From Helicostylum pulchrum (lineage: Eukaryota > Mucoromycota > Mucoromycetes > Mucorales > Mucoraceae): a stretch of 64,000 nt of DNA. Of this stretch, positions 34,060-44,742 are shown in pieces. The stretch lies in contig JAIXMO010000054.1 in the NCBI GenBank assembly GCA_025677825.1, forward strand, positions 119,687-183,686. The letters run 5' to 3'. Position numbers and translations under genes: made by a program. The notes under the pieces were generated by a model. The model saw nothing but the letters and a program-made list of their open reading frames with translations, was not told where the DNA came from and ran no database searches. Within the stretch, counting starts at the first letter, position 1, and the number at the start of each line of letters is the position of its first letter.

Positions 34060-36264
34060 ATGGCGAACAATAAACTGGAAAGATATCTCATGGAAACCAT
34101 GTTTGAAAAGTCTTTATTTTCAGACATTTCACTTGTATTTCAACACCCTTCTTACCCGTTTTCAATGCGATACAATGTTCATAAATCGATTATAAGTCAA
34201 TCACCTTACTTTTACAAACTACTTGGGAACCTTGACAACATTCCACAAGCACAAGATTCATTACCAGACACGAGCAACAGAGACAATAGTAGCAATAGTG
34301 TTACTACTACTACCACTACCACTACAAATCTCACCATCGATTTATCTAAAGCACTGACCAGTTGTGGATTTGTATTGGCTCCGTTTCAGCATATCATTCA
34401 ACGTAAATGGCAAAAGACAACAAAATCACGTACAGACACCAACCCTATCCTGTCCTGCCATATAAGGTTTGCGTTGCAGTGGATGTACAGCCTTGATAAA
34501 TCCAAATTAATACATACAATACAAGATGATGACACGTTACGTATTCTTTCCGTGGCAGTCTTATTCGACCTTCACGATCTTACGCACGCATGTGTAGAAC
34601 GGTACACAGCAGATCAACTTTCACTTACCAGTATTATGCGCGATTTAGAAACCATTTGTCAATTACCAAGAGGACACGATGCGTATTTAAAGTTACGTGA
34701 CGCTTCGTTATTATTATTGTTTAGATTTGGACCTGAAAATCCTACACGATTAGCTATGTTACCAGTGGATTATATGGCAGACGTGTTATGTTCAGATTTA
34801 TTGTTTATAGAAAGTGAATTTGAAAGATACCAACTCTTACGATCTGTGTTAACTTCATTTATGCAATCAATTGGAAAGATCACTTGGACACCAACTGGTC
34901 CCGTCGATCGAGACCATAAAAGACTTTCAGGATTTGTACGACCAAAGCCACATCAAAAATCTAGATCTATATTATCTGCTACCACTGTAAGAGAAAGAAA
35001 GAGAAAACGTATCCCATCTGAAGATTTAGAAGATACTGTATTACGTGTACCTCATTTAAATCGACTTAGTTTTACCGCTCTTTTCCCGTTTGAAAAATTA
35101 GCTGCGGATGATTCTTCTGGCGGTGTGATTGATAAAGCAACCGTATTATCTTATTTACTCAAGACAACGGTGAATTACAGTAATATGACATTTGATCAGT
35201 TAACAAGTGTACGTCAAGATGGTATTGTAGATGAAGATATTGTATTTAGAGCTTTATGGCAACGACAAGCCTTGGAACGTGTCTTGTTTCCTTTAACCTA
35301 TCATCAACAATCACAAGAACAAATACCTGTTCACAGGCCTGTTTCGAATGACGGTGATCGTAGCGCTGCGTTAAATGAGTACTTTGATGTAGATGATTCG
35401 GATGCACAAGAAAAGAGAAGAAGGTTGTTATTAGGTACACCCAGATTTAGATTCAAAACGAGTTTATTTATTTCTCCACCTACTGAAGCAAATGGATGGG
35501 TTTGTCAGGAGATTGAGCCTATTGAATTAAGTGAAGATGATTTACATGTATTTGACGATGATGATAACGACAAGAATGGAAGTGAGGATGGAGAAAGTAC
35601 TGATGGGTCCATTTGGGCGTTATCAGATAATGAAGAAGTAGATACATTACAAGTTGGTACAACTGATTTAACAATTTCTACAGCAAAGTCTAGACCATTA
35701 AAACCTTATAAAATATATCAAAAATCTTTCTACTCTGAAGCTGAAACTATATTGGGTATATCTTATCGAGTTCAAATTGAAGCACAAGTAATGCCTAGAC
35801 ATCGACTTTTTATTCAAGACCATCATCCTCATCCTCAACAACAACAACAACAACAACAACCATCAAATGAAGACGATACTTGTTTAGATGAAAATGTTAT
35901 GGTTTGCAGATTTGAATTACAAAGAGATAAGAAACATATTGGATTACAGCAATTAAATTCTGTTAAAAGTGAAGGAGAATCAGAACCAGAAAAGAAACCG
36001 GAGGAAGGCTTGCGAGAAAAGACCAAGATACACTACTGGATTTATTGTTTAAATAGACATGAGGGCATTTTAGAAAATGATCGCATTGACCCTGAAGATC
36101 GTGTCTTGGTAGCTGTAACGGAACAATGTGAAAGAGAGCACGGTGAGCCTGGTGAAATGGAACCCGGTTATGTAGGTCAAGTATTAATTAATGCTGATTT
36201 AAACAAAGGCACCACCATTGATGCCACTGCCACCTTGGAAATATTTGGCTTTCAAAAAGTTTAA
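34060..36264 (+). CDS. BTB/POZ-like domain protein
   Basis: A single exon of 734 residues starts at MANNKLERYLMETMFEKSLF. The first 90 residues look like a BTB fold: FSDISLVFQHPSYPFSMRYN, VHKSIISQSPYFYKLL. A Thr-rich insert follows, then a BACK-like helical part (LRILSVAVLFDLHDLTHACV, ERYTADQLS). The middle has a basic patch (RERKRKRIPSED) that could be a nuclear signal. A polyGln run with His/Pro (35832-35864) and acidic stretches lie near the C-terminus. The family resembles fungal BTB/POZ proteins of the germ-cell-less type, possibly a cullin-3 adaptor. This is by motif only. Confidence 0.7.
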   Translation: MANNKLERYLMETMFEKSLFSDISLVFQHPSYPFSMRYNVHKSIISQSPYFYKLLGNLDNIPQAQDSLPDTSNRDNSSNSVTTTTTTTTNLTIDLSKALTSCGFVLAPFQHIIQRKWQKTTKSRTDTNPILSCHIRFALQWMYSLDKSKLIHTIQDDDTLRILSVAVLFDLHDLTHACVERYTADQLSLTSIMRDLETICQLPRGHDAYLKLRDASLLLLFRFGPENPTRLAMLPVDYMADVLCSDLLFIESEFERYQLLRSVLTSFMQSIGKITWTPTGPVDRDHKRLSGFVRPKPHQKSRSILSATTVRERKRKRIPSEDLEDTVLRVPHLNRLSFTALFPFEKLAADDSSGGVIDKATVLSYLLKTTVNYSNMTFDQLTSVRQDGIVDEDIVFRALWQRQALERVLFPLTYHQQSQEQIPVHRPVSNDGDRSAALNEYFDVDDSDAQEKRRRLLLGTPRFRFKTSLFISPPTEANGWVCQEIEPIELSEDDLHVFDDDDNDKNGSEDGESTDGSIWALSDNEEVDTLQVGTTDLTISTAKSRPLKPYKIYQKSFYSEAETILGISYRVQIEAQVMPRHRLFIQDHHPHPQQQQQQQQPSNEDDTCLDENVMVCRFELQRDKKHIGLQQLNSVKSEGESEPEKKPEEGLREKTKIHYWIYCLNRHEGILENDRIDPEDRVLVAVTEQCEREHGEPGEMEPGYVGQVLINADLNKGTTIDATATLEIFGFQKV

Positions 36265-36355
36265 AGTCCTTTTTTGTCGATCCTTTTTAAAATAAAATTA
36301 TCTCTTAGCTTCTCTCTCTTTCTCTCTCTTTCTTTCTCTCTTTACATAAAAAAAC

Positions 36356-37718
36356 ATGTCTGAATTAAAAAAGTACATTGTTGTCGGATTAAGTGTTACT
36401 TGTTTATTTAGTCTATGGTTACTATCCAATACAAGCTCGATTGTAACCGAACAAAATAGCAACTCTGACAATCTAGATATTTTATACCAACAATACCCCT
36501 CCGGCAAAAACATTTGTACAGTAGACAGTTTCAATACAGGTCAATGGGTTCATCAAGACATTGGTTTAGAATCTCATTCGATAGATGGCCTAAGTTCATA
36601 TGCAGGCTACCATTGCAATTGGGACTTTCCGCATAGATGCTATATGAGATCAGATCAACCAGAAGAATTCAACAGAAGTAAAGCAATGTAAAGTCGCTCT
36701 CTCTCTTTTTATTATAATTATTATTTTATTAAAACATGCATTTGTAGTTTGGATTATACCTGGCAACCTGACCACTGTATGCTTCTTCCGTTCGAACCAA
36801 GAAAATTCTCGAAACATTTATCACAAAATCCACTCTTACTTGTAGGAGACTCTATTACACAACTCATGTATGAAAGTATGTGGTGTTTAACAGGTCAGGA
36901 CTTGACGGCTCAGATTAAAGATACTGGCTTAAATGGTGGAGATACAGAGATGTGGGCAAGTCAATTGGTTCATAGAGACTTGGTGAATCAACCAGACCAA
37001 ATCACAGTTGGGTTTATTCGATCAGATTATTTAGTTAAATTGGATGATTTTAGCGTGGTAAAACCAAATGGTGGTCAAGGTTACTTGATTGGTGTTGGAA
37101 ATAACTTTCCTTGGGTACATGCTATCTCTCGATTCAAGTATATTATGATCAATACTGTAAGCAATATAATTAAAATAGACTTTTTTTTGATAAACTAACA
37201 AAAATTCATATTAGGGACCTCATTGGCATCCAGATCTCAAGTGGGGTCCAAATAAAGACCGTAAAGAATTATTAAAGGCATTTGAAAAGGGCATGACACA
37301 ACTTTTAAAGTATCTTAAAAAGAAACTTACAGCAGATCAAAGGCTTTGGGTTAGAAGTTCGCCTTATGGACATGCAAAGTGTTCGCAATATACTGCTCCT
37401 GATACAGTTCCAGTGAAACCAACAGGAAAAGAAGATGAATATGAATGGGATATGTTGGAAAAATTTGATCATATTTGGAAGGTAAAAAGAAAAAAAAAAG
37501 AAATAGATAGGTACAATTTATTCACTGTTCTTTAGAACTTGATTGAAAAGGAAAATGATGATCGATTTCGATTTTTTAACGTATCAATGTCAAACCTTCG
37601 TGGTGATGCACACTCTCGCCCAGATAGTGATTGCCTTCATACATGTCTTCCAGGTCCCGTAGATGATTGGAACAAATATTTATTTCATGAAATAACAAAA
37701 CTCGTAATTGAGCAATAA
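36356..37718 (+). CDS. PC-esterase (SGNH-like acyltransferase/esterase), membrane-anchored
   Basis: Four exons run from ATG 36356 (MSELKKYIVVGLSVTCLFSL) to TAA 37716-37718. The N-terminus has one signal-anchor helix, so a type II Golgi protein is likely. The catalytic signatures are LLLVGDSITQLMYESMWCL (GDS block with Ser) and DSDCLHTCLPGPVDDWNKYL (the D-x-x-H block). The aromatic PHWHPDLKWGP is also seen. These match the TBL/PMR5/Cas1p-like PC-esterase family, which O-acetylates cell-wall glycans in plants and capsule in Cryptococcus. In this fungus it could modify wall glucuronans, but that is inference. It is convergent with the pyrophosphatase gene, leaving 42 bases between stops. Confidence 0.85.
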
Positions 37719-37760
37719 TACGTATTAAAAAATAAAGAGAATATATATATTATTATTATT

Positions 37761-39667
37761 TTAAAAGGGTGGTGAAAAAGAAATAGGGAAATCAGCATGT
37801 AATGTACCGTTGTTTGGTGGGGCATCCATGTTTAGTAATTCTGTCAACAGTCCATATACTTCTGTATTAAAAAATGGAGCCAATACTGTACCTTGTTTAT
37901 ATACACGATCAATTTTAGGGCCTTTAGCCATGAAGATAGCACGCATATCGACAGCTAAATTGTCGTAACCGTGATTGCCGCCCTTTTGAAATCCCTTTTC
38001 ATCTACTTGTGCATGAGTTACAAACGAGTAACCAACATCAGGTATAGCAACAACAGGTGTAATTCGATTGGAATGTTTATAATGAAATCTATCAGGTACA
38101 TCTTCACGTAAATAAACTTGAAAGCGAGGTTCCTTGACAGTTTGGGTATAATTATAAAGTTGGTCATAAATCTTTTGAACAGTGTCTTTTGGCGCACCAG
38201 GACTAGGTCTTAAATCAAGTAATGGCAATGCTTCTCTATCTCCTACATGTTTTAATACTTCCGGCGAAAGGATATCGTCGTAAAAGATTAACTTTTTATC
38301 GGTTACATCTGCCATACCATGATCACTGACAATTACAACATGAGCATGCGAATCAAGGTTTCGTTCTTTTAATTCACTTAATAAGTATCCAATAGAAGTA
38401 TCCGCTTCTTCAATGTATTTATTCATCTAATTTGAGCTGTCAATATCATAAAGAGTTTTATCATCAAAATAATAATAATAAATTACCTTGGCATCGTGAG
38501 GACCTGTTCTATGCCCTTCTTGATCAATTTGTGGACAGTAAATAGTAATTACTTGTGGTCGACTATCATAAGGTAAATCTAACCAACTTAATGTAGTTTC
38601 CATCTTTTCTTTTGTACTCATTGTACCATTATATTTCACAACCATATCTGGTGGGTTATAATTAGTTTCGGATCCAGGCCACATAATAGATCCAGTACGT
38701 CTTCCATTTATCCTAGAAGTAGTCCAAATCTAATACACACACACACACACACACACATACAGCAATTGAGTTATTATTATTTTCTTCTTTAGCGGTATTA
38801 AACTCAACTAATACTTACAGGCTCACCTTTCCACCATCGACGATCAGCAGTAGAAGTACTATTTGAATGACTAAATACTGAATCAATGTCAGGATCATAA
38901 AATAAGTTTGCTACAATGCCATGAGCTTCAGGATATAATCCAGTAACCAATGTCCAGTGATTTGGAAACGTGCTGGGCTATGATTTAAGATTAAATTACA
39001 AGAACTTTTGTGCCTTTTTTTTTTCTTTTCTTTTTAACTTACGGGAAAAGCGGGATGCATATAACTTGCCATAATACCATCATTTGCTATAATTGATTCG
39101 AAACTTATTAACATATATACTTATTATTAAATGATACATAAAACACGAACCAAATTGCTTTAGATTTGGTGTGACACCTCGATTGAGGTAATCAGGTCGA
39201 AATCCATCAAACGATATTAAAATAACAGTAGAAGCAAAATATTCTGAGCCATTATAATATAATCTTTCAGCGCCTCTTTCTGTATGTCCAGATTCATGAG
39301 TAAATCGAACCATTGCAACTTTAAATATAATAAATAACAATCCTATAGCTAAAGCAATACATGCATATCTTAGTGTTGGATTATCCTAACAAAGTATTAT
39401 GTCAATATGTAAAAACAAAAAAATATCGCTGGGTTTTTTTTTTTCTGTTACTTTTTCAAAGTCATGAACAACATCCACTTCATTTTCATCAACAATAATT
39501 GCCCATTCCTCATCTTCTCCTAACCCTTCTTCTTCTTCACTATCCGATTGTTCCTCCTTGTTTAATAAATTCACTTGCTCTTCTTCACTATTATATTCAC
39601 CATGTTGATCTGTCGATCGAGAAGCGTCTGAACGGGATCGGCTCATTTCATACGACTCTTCTGCCAT
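37761..39667 (-). CDS. Ectonucleotide pyrophosphatase/phosphodiesterase (NPP)
   Basis: Six or so exons run from ATG 39667-39665 ([20 protein letters not shown]). An acidic cytosolic tail ([15 protein letters not shown]) precedes one signal-anchor helix ([20 protein letters not shown]). The catalytic domain carries the two-metal motif set of the alkaline-phosphatase superfamily: [32 protein letters not shown] (nucleophile Thr), [20 protein letters not shown] and [14 protein letters not shown]. NPPs cleave nucleotide pyrophosphates or phosphodiesters outside the cell or in the lumen of the vacuole. It resembles yeast Npp1/Npp2. N-glycosylation sequons are present (YNGSE, KYNGTM). Confidence 0.92.
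38735..38757. repeat. CA dinucleotide microsatellite in NPP intron
   Basis: Eleven CA units lie inside an intron of the NPP gene (plus strand ACACAC...). No functional claim. Confidence 0.85.
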
Positions 39668-40564
39668 TATTTTATTTTTAAAGAAAGGAAAAAAAAAAAA
39701 GCTCCTTCTGTGGCGAAATAAAAAAAAAATATGTCGCCCCCCTTTTTTTTTATATATTGTAGTGACTTTAGATTATAAACTCTAAACCCACTTGGTTTTT
39801 TTTTAACTTGTTACTCCTTAAAAAAACAATATTCTTGTCGAACTTGCTATTAAACCAATTTATTATTATAAAGAACAATTTTTTTTTTCTTTTCCGGTTG
39901 TTTTTGAGGGAGGAGATAATATGCAGTGAAAAAGAGGGGATAGTGACATAAAAACTTGGAGTTTTCATATTCTGGGAAGTATAAATTTTGTTGAAAACAA
40001 TAATAACCCCTTCTTCTGTTATCTTACTAGATCCCGCAACTAGAACTAATCTTAAGGATTCATTGACGGTATTGCCGCCCGTGATCTTATCTTTGTTTAT
40101 TTATTTTCCTAGTTAACTACATCTTTAAAAATCACTATGGTTCCCATCAATTTAAATCACTGGTATTACAGTAGCGGCTTTATTTAAGGGTGACCGAAAT
40201 CTAGAAGACTTCCACCCTTAAATCGAACATACCCTTATGTCGAACTCTGGAAGGGACAATTATATATCCAAGTGACAATATAATATAGTTTTTTTTTTCT
40301 ATAATACGTCTATAAATAAACAGCGACTTATAAGTAAAGCAATTAAAAGTAAACACTTACCAAAGTATTTAACAGGTAAAAAACAATACTGTCAGTTAGG
40401 AGTACAGAACGTTTTGGTTCACACAAAAAACATTTTAACTACTGTATTTATGCATGAGGTTCTTTCTCTATCACATACAGCTACATACTCATCTGGTATA
40501 TTATCTTTTATTAAAATAACTCGTCTGAGCAGTTCCTATCGTGTATCTAAAACTTCATTGTTCT
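39668..40564. other. Intergenic region left of repeat D2
   Basis: About 900 bases, A/T-rich, with the promoter of the NPP gene at its left edge. I see no supportable gene. The ORF at 40414-40647 runs into the dispersed repeat and is probably not coding. Confidence 0.35.
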
Positions 40565-41030
40565 ATTGCGCTATTGTTACGCCCAGTCAAATTCAAGGTA
40601 ACACTAACCTTGTATTTTCCTTTAAGTTTATCAAATATTCTACTTGATTTTCATAAGGCTTCCCTTTATAATTCTTCTCTGATCAACTCTCATTTGTTTT
40701 ATGACATCTTTTGAAGCACAATAGACCTTTACCTTTAATATATAAACTCTACTTTATTTTATTCTTTGTGAATCTATTTTGTATTCCCCACTCTCTTTTA
40801 ACTGATATAAGTCCCGTTGTAATTATACATCGCTTCGACTCGTACTTTATTAAAGACTAGTCGTTGAATACCATTTTTACAAATAAATAAATAACCTAAG
40901 TCTTAATTCAGTTGACTACTAAAAAGTCTGGTGCTCACTACTCTTACTAAATACTATTATATTACCTGTTGTTTTTACACGGTTAATAATCTCCCCCAAA
41001 CTTTACACTTTTTACTTTAAGCTGTATCAA
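40565..41030 (+). repeat. Dispersed repeat family 2, copy D2 (direct)
   Basis: This matches the reverse complement of 14570-15110 over most of its length. Both edges are sharp: at the right, homology stops just after AGCTGTATCAA; at the left, just before ATTGTTACG. D2 lacks a segment of about 60 bases present in D1. No terminal inverted repeats or target-site duplications were recognised. It has no conserved ORF. Confidence 0.7.
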
Positions 41031-41606
41031 AATATTTGATAAATAAACATTAGAGAACCAGAGGATATAGTACGACGGCGTAAGTATATTAATTATATAC
41101 GGCATCGAAAGTTTATAAAGTATCGACTCAAGAGATGCTACCTACTTAATCGTTATCATCATCATATTCAAAACCATCTGTAATTTTTGATAGGACATAA
41201 TCACCCTCGACTACGCCGAAATAAACTTTTAAAGAGGAAATAAAAATTTCAGTAAAGAAGAAGAAAAACGCATGACAGTTTAACGTTACTGATAGTTGTC
41301 GCTTATTGATATTTCGTAGTACACCTTTCTATCTCGATGGAGGATCTTTATGCAACCGTCTTAAGACTCATCTTCTGGCCCATTTGGAAGATGATATTAT
41401 TCGGTTCGTCGGCTGTCCCCATACTGAAGTAGAAAAGGGCGAACAGTATATAACAGGTTTATATACGTAACTCTTTTTTGGAAATAAAAAGTAAAAAATA
41501 AAAATAAAAAATAAAATAAAAAAATAGAAAGCTTTCACTCAGAAGCTAACATTTTCCAGTCAGTGCCATTTATTTTTTAAAAATGGACAATATTTACCAG
41601 CTCTAT
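41031..41606. other. Intergenic region with coding-like fragments
   Basis: On the minus strand, around 41148-41235, a frame reads KVYFGVVEGDYVLSKITDGF and then an acidic end before a stop. On the plus strand 41345-41470 reads a 42-codon open frame, including AHLEDDIIRFVGCPHTEVEK. Neither has a start or splice context that I can support, so both may be remnants. An AAATAAAAAATAAAATAAAA-type polyA region precedes the Mcp1 stop. Confidence 0.3.
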
Positions 41607-42383
41607 CTATATGATGCTAGCATACATCTTTGCAAAATCAAGACGCAAGGGTATTTTCTTTGTGTCTCTACCAACAATAATTAAACTAGATATTAAAGCC
41701 ACACTAACAGTAGCAACAATACCATGTCGAATCAATTGTCTCTTTTTCAGTCTATCGTTTATGTTCTTCTGTTGGATAGATTTTCCATGTTGAGGCACTT
41801 TTCCATTTGCCACGGGCAATTGAGTTTTACTACGACCCCAGATAGCAATTTTAGCACCACTAACCATATGATATGCTGCTGCAACAATCAACGCAGTATG
41901 TAAACCATAAGTAAAGATGGGTTTGTTTTGAAGTCCCCAGGCAATATATCCAAAATCGATGAAGGCAGAGTCACCATAGTAGTCAATAGGTAAATGACGT
42001 ACAAGATAATAATGAAGACCAGCTAATGGAATTAATAAATAACCGGTTAATCCATGGTAAGGTAATAGCGCGGGATTTTTTTTGATGTTGGTGTTCCAGT
42101 AAAGTCGAATACCGAGTTTAGCGAGACCAGCTGTAACGTGCATAAGAATAGAACCTGTCACAAGAATACCTTCTAAATGTTCATCTTGGTAAAAGGGTCT
42201 TCCGAGCATAATCCAGTTGTTGGCTAATGACGAGCCACCAATGTTGGCACCTAATATTTGTACGCCATGGGTGACAGCAAATACTGAAAAAACAATAGCT
42301 GAACCATTTTGAACTTTGGTTAAAAGACCGTACACCTTTTGAGGAGATAGAAATGGTCTTGGTGAAGTACCGAAAGAAGACAT
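41607..42383 (-). CDS. MCP1: Mcp1-like mitochondrial membrane protein (DUF1691)
   Basis: A single exon of about 258 residues starts at ATG 42383-42381 (MSSFGTSPRPFLSPQKVYGL). I chose this ATG because the upstream in-frame ATG adds only a T-rich low-complexity leader. It has about five hydrophobic segments with conserved His/Gly pairs: VTHGVQILGANIGG, EGILVTGSILMHVTAGLAKL, LPYHGLTGYLLIPLAGLHYY, FTYGLHTALIVAAAYHMVSG and IVATVSVALISSLIIV. The paired TM His resemble succinate dehydrogenase-type membrane anchors, as in the Mcp1 family. Yeast Mcp1 is in the mitochondrial outer membrane, affects heme and lipid homeostasis, and recruits Vps13. Confidence 0.75.
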   Translation of the reverse strand: MSSFGTSPRPFLSPQKVYGLLTKVQNGSAIVFSVFAVTHGVQILGANIGGSSLANNWIMLGRPFYQDEHLEGILVTGSILMHVTAGLAKLGIRLYWNTNIKKNPALLPYHGLTGYLLIPLAGLHYYLVRHLPIDYYGDSAFIDFGYIAWGLQNKPIFTYGLHTALIVAAAYHMVSGAKIAIWGRSKTQLPVANGKVPQHGKSIQQKNINDRLKKRQLIRHGIVATVSVALISSLIIVGRDTKKIPLRLDFAKMYASII

Positions 42384-42584
42384 GTCAATGTAAGTATATG
42401 TGTATAAAAGAAAGAAAAGAGAAAGTAAATCACGAAAAAAATAAAAACAATATATTTGAAAAAAAAAAAACCAATATACACTGGGCTTTTTAAAGGCCCA
42501 ATTGGGTTTCAAAGTTTTCATCTTTCTTTTTCTTACAGTGCAAAAACTATAAAACACAAAAAAAAACACAGCTTTTTCTTTCTC

Positions 42585-42755
42585 TTATCCTTGCAAATAC
42601 TTCCATCTTAACAATTGCTCAGCACCTAAACGATAAAACATATTTCATTTAGCTTTTGTTGTTTTCGAAACGAATGAACTAATTAGCTTACCTTCTTGCA
42701 CCAAAAAAAATACAGCCAAAAGAAGAGACGAAAAAATACAGCTTGAACTTGCCAT
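42585..42755 (-). CDS. Candidate 34-residue spliced membrane peptide gene
   Basis: Two minus-strand exons (42692-42755 and 42585-42625) join in phase across a 66-base intron with GTAAGC and TTTAG ends. They encode MASSSCIFSSLLLAVFFLVQ followed by EGAEQLLRWKYLQG. The first 20 residues form one hydrophobic helix or signal; the rest is short and amphipathic. It is too short for the usual ORF filters. It lies 201 bases upstream of MCP1 on the same strand, so it could also be part of a longer transcript. I do not recognise the family. Without expression data it remains a candidate. Confidence 0.45.
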
Positions 42756-43874
42756 CTTTAAAAACTTTCGGATACTTGAAATAGTTTGTAACTATTACTT
42801 TTCGCCATTGTCTAATTAGAGCACCTACTGAGGTGTGTGTAAAACTAAAGTTAAATTTACACATGTGCCTGAGGTTTAACTTTTACAAAGTCATGTCAGC
42901 GTATATTAAAATAAAGTCAAAAAAAAAAAAAAGACTGGAAATTTTACGCATGTGTAAAGCAAGTGTAAATATGGACAGAGGATACACTTTTTTACCGTAT
43001 CGTGTTTTTATGAACATAAAAAGAAAATACTTGAGAAATGAAAACACAAAAAAAAAAGATGGGATAAAAAAGGTTGATAAAATAGGGGGGGGGGGGAGGA
43101 TAGTTCACTTGGAAATATGAACGCAGATGGCATCAAAACCATTCTTGGCGAATTTCCTTCTGTTAAACTTATCCATGGAAAGAAAAGTAAAGACGAGTTG
43201 TCCTTTTGCCACTTGTATTTCGGTAGCAAAAAGAACGCGGCTATATTTTACCACTTTTTCGCTCAAAATGATTGGTCTATATGTGCTCGTTTAGTGAAAA
43301 CATATGTAAAACCTGCGTATAACTATCAGCATTAAGAGATAGAGTACAACTACACTTTAGTAGCTGAAAAATTTAAAGATAGTTGCCTTCGCACAAGTCT
43401 CGTATCCGAAACTAAAAATTAACAAACGATTTATGAAAATAAGTTCAAGGTAATGTAAAATAAAACAAAGACTGCAAAGAAATGATACTCTGTATATCCT
43501 TTATTATATGACGGAGAGTTGTTCATGGTTAAATTTAGGGTTCATTTTTATAACGTTATCGCTTAAAATAATTGTATCGAGGTACTGAGTTAACTGTCAA
43601 AATAATTCATTGTGAGTGAAACTTAGCAAGTATAACTTGTACTATCATAACATACACCTGCTTTATCTACGGGAAAGTCTGGTATAATGACTGCATCCGT
43701 AATTTGGGGATAGGTACGTTTTATTAATCGATAAGGAATAAAATGACTAAATTAAGGAACAATGGAATAATTTGAGTTACTATTGTCATTAGCACTTGTT
43801 ATAGTATATTTGCTATATACTATATACTATAACTGAATTTTCGTAAGATGTATTAATATTCTGATTTATAATAG
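42756..43874. other. Gene-poor region with poly-G tract
   Basis: This stretch holds an open frame of 72 codons at 43117-43335 (MNADGIKTILGEFPSVKLIH...), preceded by a 13-G tract at 43085-43097. It has fair codon usage but no recognised domain, so I do not call it a gene with confidence. The rest (43340-43870) is A/T-rich and shows nothing recognisable. Confidence 0.3.
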
Positions 43875-44255
43875 GTGAAAATACCATCCAAGGTCTTCGA
43901 TAGAGTACAATCATTGAACAATGCATCCTATCTGAAGCTGTTTGGCTGTAGTCTCGCTTCCAAGAATCTCACAAAGTAGTCAGTGAATTTCTTCTTTTAT
44001 ATATCTCTTATCCCCACTAATTTAAACTTTTAAAATAGACTTTACTTTCCGAATTTGGTGACAGAATCCATTGAATATGGCTTTAATCGAAATGAAAAAT
44101 TCTTTAAAGGAAAGAAGATAGTTAAACCGTACGAGTAAATGATTATCCATTTGCAGAAATCCAAATCGTCTGGTCGTTAAAAGCCAAATATCGGGACGAC
44201 CTTTCTGCCTATCAGTATCTCTGGCTTAAAGAAAACATTCTTTGCTTTTAGAAAT
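43875..44255 (+). pseudogene. Decayed or incomplete spliced gene fragment
   Basis: One exon-like segment (43875-43975) reads VKIPSKVFDRVQSLNNASYL and KLFGCSLASKNLT. A GTAGTC...AAATAG intron (43976-44039) joins it in phase to LYFPNLVTESIEYGFNRNEK and FFKGKKIVKPYE, then a stop. If 22 bases beginning GTAAAT and ending TTTGCAG are skipped, the frame goes on as IQIVWSLKAKYRDDLSAYQY and LWLKENILCF. No start exon was found upstream. I do not recognise the protein. A decayed member of a lineage-specific family is the simplest reading. Confidence 0.35.
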
Positions 44256-44455
44256 AAAATCAGTCAATGCGAACGAATAGTAGCGATATTACTACATGGT
44301 AAGTACTGTAAAATGCATTTGCAGTGAAAAAAGACGCACACTAAAAATAAGATTTTCTTGACTGCTGTTCAAGTATTTTGGATCTCCCAGCTTGAAATAT
44401 TTACAACAACAAAAAAAGAAATATAGGTTATTTATTACTTTATACTTTCAATACC

Positions 44456-44742
44456 ATGTGGGGTCGCTTGTTTCATTTCACAGCAGATGCTGTTCTTATT
44501 TCTGCAGTTCTTGCTGGTATCAAGAGAAATTCGGGATTACAGTAAAGTTATATAATTTTTTATATGTTTTAAACACGTTCATCTCATTCTTTTTTTAAAA
44601 AAACATTAGACCTGCAACAAGTCAAATCGAAAACGAGGATGTACGTAAATATGTCAACAAGTATCTTGGTATTGGTGAATGGGTTGTTGATTCCAGTGTA
44701 GTCTTTATGAACAATTCACCTTATTTTGAACGTAAAAAGTAA
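44456..44742 (+). CDS. DUF1748 small mitochondrial protein (72 aa)
   Basis: Two exons (44456-44541 and 44610-44742) join in phase to a 72-residue protein starting MWGRLFHFTADAVLISAVLA and ending YLGIGEWVVDSSVVFMNNSP YFERKK. This matches the fungal DUF1748 family (yeast YKL018C-A), which has the same length and the conserved GRL.H...DA..IS..LAG.KR and FERK ends. The family is found in mitochondria in yeast; its role is unknown. The open frame on this strand at 44392 is in another frame and is a shadow. Confidence 0.85.
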
